The position numbers and the translations under genes were made by a program. 26,728 nt of DNA from an uncultured Campylobacter sp. (GTDB lineage: Bacteria > Campylobacterota > Campylobacteria > Campylobacterales > Campylobacteraceae), in the NCBI RefSeq assembly GCF_938017615.1, contig NZ_CALIJA010000039.1, positions 1 to 26,728 of the forward strand, given 5' to 3'. Below the pieces are notes generated by a model. That model was not told the DNA's origin, did not search any database, and saw nothing but the letters and a program-made list of their open reading frames with translations. This document shows positions 23,064-26,728 of the stretch, piece after piece; within the stretch, counting starts at the first letter, position 1, and every line of letters begins with the position of its first letter.

Positions 23064-24512
23064 ATGGGCGAAGATATTTGGGGCAGCAGCAGCAATCCTG
23101 CGTCGCTAGCCAGTATAAGACGTAAAAGAGGCGAAGAAAAAAAGCCCCTGGACGAGAAACCACAGGAGCAATCTGAGAATTTAGATTTAGCGCAAGAAGC
23201 TCTTGCGGCGGATGATACTAGCGAGCAAAATTCTACTTTTACAAAACAGAATTTCACACCACAGAATTCTGTGGAGCAAAATTTAGCTTTTGCAGCTCAA
23301 GGCCTAGATGAAGAAAATTCTATTTTGCGAGATTCTGCTGCGACAGGCTCTGGCGAGCAAGATTCTAACGCTAAAAGTTTGAATTCTACCGAAAATGCTG
23401 CGAACTCGCAGAATTTTGTGGAGCAAAATTCCACTTGGCAAAATTCAGCTTCCTTAAATTCCGATAGAATTAGCTCTACGCAAAGCTCAGCTAGGGCTTA
23501 CGATCTAAATAAGGCCTACGTATTTTATATGTTCCTAGGGCCTTTCGGTGCGCATAGATTTTATCTTGGGCGTATAATCTCCGCGATTTTTCAGCTTTTA
23601 GGCGGGCTGCCATTTCTCATCTGGCTTTTTTTAGTAGTGGTTACTGTCATGTGGACGAGTATAGAAGGTAACGATCTGTTAGCGCTTATAAACTCGTCTC
23701 GTCCGGATTTAGGCGTGCAAGCATCAGACCTAAAAGATATAGAACAGGGCTTTTTTCATTTTATGGTTATTTTCTCGGTGCCCAATGTTTTATTTTTGAT
23801 TTGGCTTGTTAGCGACTTTTTTAGGTTGCCTGAAATGGTGCGAAAGCTAAATGTATCCGTAGGCGCGGGAGCAATCCTGTATGTTTATACGGATGACGCT
23901 AAAGAGCAGAGCGAAAATCTATCTACTGCCAAAACTACCCTTTACATAGCATTTGGGCTTGAGGCGTTAAATGCGGTAGGCAGATATATCAAGAATGTAG
24001 ATAAAGTGGGCGCGTTGGAGGGTGTCGGACTTATATCTATGATATGCCTAGCTGTGGGGCTATATTTTTTAGCGCGCGCTATACGCAGCACGGATCTGCT
24101 ATCAAACGCCGTGTTAGTCGGGGTTTCCTCGGCCATAAACGCAGTAAGCACTATATTTGTAGGATTTGAATTGTTTAAACCATCAGTTTTTATGATAAGC
24201 ATTTATTGTGTATGCACAGCGGTATATCTGATCTATCAGCTGCTAGTTAGTAAAGAGCTTTACGATTGCAGCGGAGAGAAAAACTATCTAAGAGCGTTTT
24301 ATGTTATTGCAGCTACGGAGATAGTAACTCTAGTCTTGATAGCGCTTGACTCGCAGCTTTTCGCTTTAGTATTTGCCATAGGATGGTTAGCTTCGGTAGT
24401 TTTAAATGTTTCGGCGGTTCATGGCACTAGGGAGGTTACCGCTTCAAAAGGCGGCTACAGCCTAGCGCATCTGGCGTATCACGTAAGGCAGATGAACGGA
24501 CGGGAGTTTTAG
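23064..24512 (+). CDS. TM2-domain multi-pass membrane protein with low-complexity N-terminus
   Basis: A 482-residue protein. Residues 1-145 are hydrophilic and rich in Gln, Asn, Ser and Glu, with imperfect repeats around EQNS and (V)EQN (for example SEQNSTFTKQN, SVEQNLAF, NFVEQNSTWQNS). Residues 148-190 form a TM2 domain (NKAYVFYMFLGPFGAHRFYLGR followed by hydrophobic IWLFLVVV), and another hydrophobic helix ends IWLVSDFFRLPEMV. The C-terminal half has roughly six more transmembrane segments. TM2 proteins have no agreed function. AAGGAG precedes the ATG; TAAAAT near 23033-23038 is a possible -10. The low-complexity stretch is encoded by repeated GAGCAAAATTC-like words. Confidence 0.82.
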   Translation: MGEDIWGSSSNPASLASIRRKRGEEKKPLDEKPQEQSENLDLAQEALAADDTSEQNSTFTKQNFTPQNSVEQNLAFAAQGLDEENSILRDSAATGSGEQDSNAKSLNSTENAANSQNFVEQNSTWQNSASLNSDRISSTQSSARAYDLNKAYVFYMFLGPFGAHRFYLGRIISAIFQLLGGLPFLIWLFLVVVTVMWTSIEGNDLLALINSSRPDLGVQASDLKDIEQGFFHFMVIFSVPNVLFLIWLVSDFFRLPEMVRKLNVSVGAGAILYVYTDDAKEQSENLSTAKTTLYIAFGLEALNAVGRYIKNVDKVGALEGVGLISMICLAVGLYFLARAIRSTDLLSNAVLVGVSSAINAVSTIFVGFELFKPSVFMISIYCVCTAVYLIYQLLVSKELYDCSGEKNYLRAFYVIAATEIVTLVLIALDSQLFALVFAIGWLASVVLNVSAVHGTREVTASKGGYSLAHLAYHVRQMNGREF

Positions 24513-24537
24513 GTATTTAAATTTAAGGGGCGATTAG

Positions 24538-24543
24538 TATAAT
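24538..24543 (+). promoter_or_regulatory. -10 box of the second DUF805 gene
   Basis: TATAAT, 31 bases before the start codon, followed by AAAAGGAG. The layout mirrors the promoter of the first DUF805 copy. Confidence 0.6.
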
Positions 24544-24574
24544 CCTATATTATTTTAAAAAAAAGGAGTTTTAA

Positions 24575-25018
24575 ATGACTTTTATGGAGTCTGTGCAAAC
24601 TTGCGTAAAGCAAAAATACGCCGCATTTAGCGGGCGAGCATCAAGGTCGGAGTACTGGTGGTTTTTTCTATTTACCGTGCTTGGTGGGATCGTTTTGAGC
24701 TTGATAGATGGCGTTTTAGGCACTACGATAGGGTATAATCAAATAATAGCCGGCAGGATCGTTCATCAAGAAATCGGCATTATAGATGCGCTTTTTCAAC
24801 TAGCTATGCTCGTGCCAGCCATCGCCGTATCAGTCAGGCGACTACATGATACCGATAGAAGCGGCTGGTTTTTTCTGCTTATTTTAACGCCGATCGTGGG
24901 TGCTTTTTTCGGCGATATCGGGCTTTTGGTATCATTTGTGGGTTGGATAGTGCTGCTTGTATTTTTCGTGCAGCGCGGCGATAGCGGGTCCAATCGCTTC
25001 GGATACGATCCGCTATGA
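24575..25018 (+). CDS. DUF805 family inner-membrane protein, copy 2
   Basis: A 147-residue paralogue of the gene at 16907-17314. It shares MTFMESV at the start, SGRASRSEYWWF, SVRRLHDTDRSGWFFLLI and the C-terminal GDSGSNRFGYDP. It is a few residues longer in the second loop and in the helical region around VGAFFGDIGLLVSFVGWIVLLVFFV. The function of the family is unknown. It may share a promoter region with the TM2 gene before it but has its own TATAAT and a strong ribosome site. An AT hairpin (CGGAATTTTA/TAAAATTCCG, 25037-25062) lies after its stop. Confidence 0.92.
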   Translation: MTFMESVQTCVKQKYAAFSGRASRSEYWWFFLFTVLGGIVLSLIDGVLGTTIGYNQIIAGRIVHQEIGIIDALFQLAMLVPAIAVSVRRLHDTDRSGWFFLLILTPIVGAFFGDIGLLVSFVGWIVLLVFFVQRGDSGSNRFGYDPL

Positions 25019-25036
25019 TAAAGCTCTAAAGCTTTG

Positions 25037-25062
25037 CGGAATTTTAGAATTATAAAATTCCG
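25037..25062. terminator. Hairpin after the second DUF805 gene
   Basis: Perfect 10-bp arms CGGAATTTTA and TAAAATTCCG with a six-base loop, 19 bases after the stop codon. There is no T-run, so it is only a possible terminator. Confidence 0.4.
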
Positions 25063-25156
25063 TGCAGATAAAATTCTTTGTATTATCACTTAAAATTCTA
25101 TGCATAAGCACTTTGTAGCGCTAAATTTTTCTTAGAATAAGCTTTTCAAATCCTCT

Positions 25157-25175
25157 TTAATTGATTGCCATTATC
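25157..25175 (-). promoter_or_regulatory. Possible Fur box upstream of the heme-utilisation gene
   Basis: On the minus strand the site reads GATAATGGCAATCAATTAA. The first 14 bases match the GATAATGATAATCATTATC Fur consensus except for two central positions. It lies just upstream of the -10 TATAAT at 25197-25202. The second half-site is poor. Confidence 0.4.
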
Positions 25176-25196
25176 TGTAACTTAGAATTTTTATAT

Positions 25197-25202
25197 TATA
25201 AT
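25197..25202 (+). promoter_or_regulatory. -10 box of the heme-utilisation gene
   Basis: TATAAT, 33 bases before the start codon at 25236, downstream of the possible Fur box. The longer open frame starting at 25161 would read through it, which argues for the later start. Confidence 0.6.
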
Positions 25203-25235
25203 GGCGCTCAAAATTTTATTTTAGAAAGGATGAAA

Positions 25236-25748
25236 ATGAAAGAGAGAATCGAGGCGCTGTTCGCGCAAAACCCTAAAATTTCGATCGCGCAGATCTGCAA
25301 GGAGCTCGGCGCGAAGGAGATCGACGTGCTGCTAAACCTGCCCGAGCGCTTCGGCAAGAGCGCCGGCGGCGATAAATTCTGCGAGGTCATTAGGGAGCTT
25401 GAGGGCTGGGGTGAGGTGCTTTTCGTAAAAAATACGCCGAGCTTCATCATCGAGTTTAAAACCAAGATCCCAAGCGGCAAGAGCGCGCGCGGATATTATA
25501 ATTTCGGCATGGGCGCAAACGGCGATGAGGCGCACGGGCTGGGCATTTTAGCGGGTCATCTAAAGACGGATGAGATCGATAAGATCATCCTCGTGACGCA
25601 GACTTTCATGGGGATGCTCTCGAAATTCGTGGGCTTTTACGACAAAGCGGGCGAGAATATATTTAAAATTTACGTCTCGCGCGATGAGAAAGGACAGCTT
25701 CTAGCCGAGCAAGACGCGAAATTTGAAGCGCTAAAAGCCGCGATTTAG
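25236..25748 (+). CDS. hutX: Heme utilisation cytosolic carrier, HutX/ChuX family
   Basis: A 170-residue cytoplasmic protein of the HutX/HuvX/ChuX family, which binds heme after import and passes it on for storage or degradation. Family features are LNLPERFGKSAGGDKFCEVIRELEGWGEV in the first half and LAGHLKTDEIDKIILVTQTFMGMLSKFV, with the conserved GHLK, in the second. The usual length is about 165 residues. ATG at 25236 is preferred because AGAAAGGA sits five bases before it. ATG at 25230 and an earlier frame start at 25161 are poorer. Its expected iron-dependent control agrees with the possible Fur box. No heme receptor or ABC gene is in the window. Confidence 0.88.
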   Translation: MKERIEALFAQNPKISIAQICKELGAKEIDVLLNLPERFGKSAGGDKFCEVIRELEGWGEVLFVKNTPSFIIEFKTKIPSGKSARGYYNFGMGANGDEAHGLGILAGHLKTDEIDKIILVTQTFMGMLSKFVGFYDKAGENIFKIYVSRDEKGQLLAEQDAKFEALKAAI

Positions 25749-26153
25749 CGCTCGCGCAAGACCCGCCTTGCGCGGCTTGCGTAAAATTTGCCCTTGCGCG
25801 GGCATTTGAGCTTGATCTCGCCCTTTGTGCGCGAGATCAAATCCGTAAAATTCTACTGCGAGATAACACTCACGCGCTTCTACGCGCTCGCGCAAGACCC
25901 GCCTTGCGCGGCTCGCTCATCGCTTGCTTAACGGCACTTTGAAATTCTACGGGGCGCCAACCAAGGCGCTTTAAGCTAGCCAATAAGCTTTCGGGCAAAA
26001 TTTTAAATTATCGTTGATGATGAAATTCCAAACTCGCCTCGTCGCTATTTTGCGTCTTAAGGGCGTTTGGAATTTCACTAGCCCGGGCTAGCGTCTGCCT
26101 TATCTGAAACGGAATTTTGCCGCTTCAGATAGATATTCTTTTCAAATTTTATT
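25749..26153. repeat. Gene-free hairpin-dense stretch with a 30-bp direct repeat
   Basis: No convincing gene was seen on either strand. An exact 30-base direct repeat occurs at 25748-25777 and 25884-25913. Each copy holds an 8-bp hairpin CGCGCAAG/CTTGCGCG. Further inverted repeats: TGCCC/GGGCA; TTGATCTCGC/GCGAGATCAA (25812-25840); GCGCC/GGCGC; GAAATTCCAAAC/GTTTGGAATTTC (26022-26076); the perfect palindrome CTAGCCCGGGCTAG (26078-26091); and TATCTGAA/TTCAGATA with an inner CGG/CCG (26101-26131). The last could end transcripts of the minus-strand gene. Confidence 0.75.
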
Positions 26154-26588
26154 TCAACAATCTACTACTAAATTTTCAAAAATTTTATTTATATTGTCTT
26201 TGTACTGCGTATCGTCAAATTCCAAATTATTATTAGCAATTTTCCGCCCGGTAATATCTCCAAGCTCTATAAGGTACTGCTTGAACTTTTCTAAAAATTT
26301 ATCTACGTTCGCCCTTTTATCGGAGCTCCACTCGTCTGAGCTAAAATGAATATACGCGATAATTTTTTTGCTTTTAAGATAATATTTCGGTTGATAAATT
26401 CCCGATTTCGGAAAATATCTCGACACTTCCCCGCTCGAACAAAGGCAAATATCGATCTTTTGCAGCGAGTGCATTTCAAAATCGCTAAAAACCCTTTTAA
26501 TCTCTCGCCTCGCCGTTCTTATAATATCCGGTATATAGATCGGCACATCATCCGCCCCACCGATAACGGCATTTATGTTAAATTTCAC
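26154..26588 (-). CDS. Hypothetical protein, possible orphan immunity-type gene
   Basis: A 144-residue soluble protein starting at GTG 26588 with GAGG upstream. It has no signal peptide or membrane helix. It is alpha/beta, with a middle strand-like part (KIIAYIHFSSDEW) and helical ends. Lys, Asn, Asp and Ile are common, and the gene is more AT-rich than most neighbours, which suggests recent acquisition. I do not recognise the family. Its size, composition and position after the hairpin-dense stretch resemble immunity or other accessory genes, but this is inference. Two TATAAT sites on the minus strand (26607-26612 and 26640-26645) lie upstream. Confidence 0.65.
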   Translation of the reverse strand: MKFNINAVIGGADDVPIYIPDIIRTARREIKRVFSDFEMHSLQKIDICLCSSGEVSRYFPKSGIYQPKYYLKSKKIIAYIHFSSDEWSSDKRANVDKFLEKFKQYLIELGDITGRKIANNNLEFDDTQYKDNINKIFENLVVDC

Positions 26589-26676
26589 ACGGCACCTCGT
26601 CCTTAAATTATAAAGTGATATTATTCAAAATTTCGGCTCATTATATCATCTTCATAATATTTATTGGGTGCTGGAG

Positions 26677-26728
26677 CTACGGAGTTTTGAAATCAATATA
26701 TTTTTTATCAAAACAGACCCGAATAAAG
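26677..26728 (-). CDS. Possible C-terminal end of a gene cut by the window edge
   Basis: On the minus strand one frame is open from the window end to TAG at 26677-26679 and reads FIRVCFDKKYIDFKTP. Its aromatic/charged composition is protein-like, but the stretch is very short. If real, it is the upstream neighbour of the gene at 26154-26588 on the same strand. Confidence 0.25.
   Translation of the reverse strand, partial: FIRVCFDKKYIDFKTP

Noticed and set aside
25748..25913. The 30-bp direct repeat as a CRISPR array
   Set aside because: Only two copies exist, the spacing of 106 bases between them is too long for a spacer, and there are no cas genes.
26346..26606. 86-codon + strand frame at the right end
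   Set aside because: It is antisense to the better-supported minus-strand gene, which has a ribosome site and upstream -10 boxes.

Overview
The window looks like a chromosomal segment of a Campylobacter-type epsilonproteobacterium (Campylobacterota), and it spans the replication origin. The evidence is the gene order ruvC / dnaA-dnaN-gyrB, DnaA boxes of the epsilon type (TTATTCACA), TATAAT -10 boxes without a visible -35, a TorA-like reductase paired with a one-heme cytochrome c as in C. jejuni, PEB1-like binding proteins, and heavy use of AAATTT/AAAATTTT words. The base composition is less AT-rich than C. jejuni, which suggests a species such as C. gracilis or a relative. The species call is inference.

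Left arm (1-2030): the 3' end of a probable nhaA antiporter, a long hairpin shared by convergent genes, then a minus-strand set (ruvC, a nitrilase-family amidohydrolase, an isochorismatase-family cysteine hydrolase). Origin region (2030-7020): a spacer with DnaA boxes and a 26-bp near-palindrome, dnaA, a second cluster of DnaA boxes with an AT-rich tract before dnaN, then dnaN and gyrB. Translationally coupled run after gyrB (7021-10057): a two-TM protein with degenerate GGDEF and EAL domains, queF, and a YfbR-like HD hydrolase, joined by a TAGATG junction, a one-base overlap and an ATGA overlap. Behind it, on the minus strand, lies an SRP (4.5S) RNA gene that contains no ORF. A small conserved-looking protein, typA and a HAD phosphatase follow.

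Middle (13194-17400): an AT-palindrome-rich spacer, two tandem PEB1-like solute-binding proteins on the minus strand, a divergent ankyrin-repeat lipoprotein, and the first of two DUF805 membrane proteins. Respiratory module (17456-21192): a Crp/Fnr-family regulator is divergent from a monoheme cytochrome c plus a TAT-exported TMAO/DMSO-reductase-type molybdoenzyme. A GTCGC-N4-GCGAC operator lies in between, centred at about -41.5 from the predicted cytochrome start site.

Right part (21193-26728) is accessory: a SUKH-type protein with an L7/L12-like tail and an apparent frameshift, flanked by several inverted repeats; tpx; a TM2-domain protein with a Q/N/S-rich N-terminus; the second DUF805 protein; a HutX/ChuX-type heme utilisation protein with a possible Fur box; a 405-bp gene-free stretch packed with hairpins and an exact 30-bp direct repeat; and a lone AT-rich hypothetical gene whose upstream neighbour may end at the window edge. 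No CRISPR array, tRNA, rRNA or transposase was seen.
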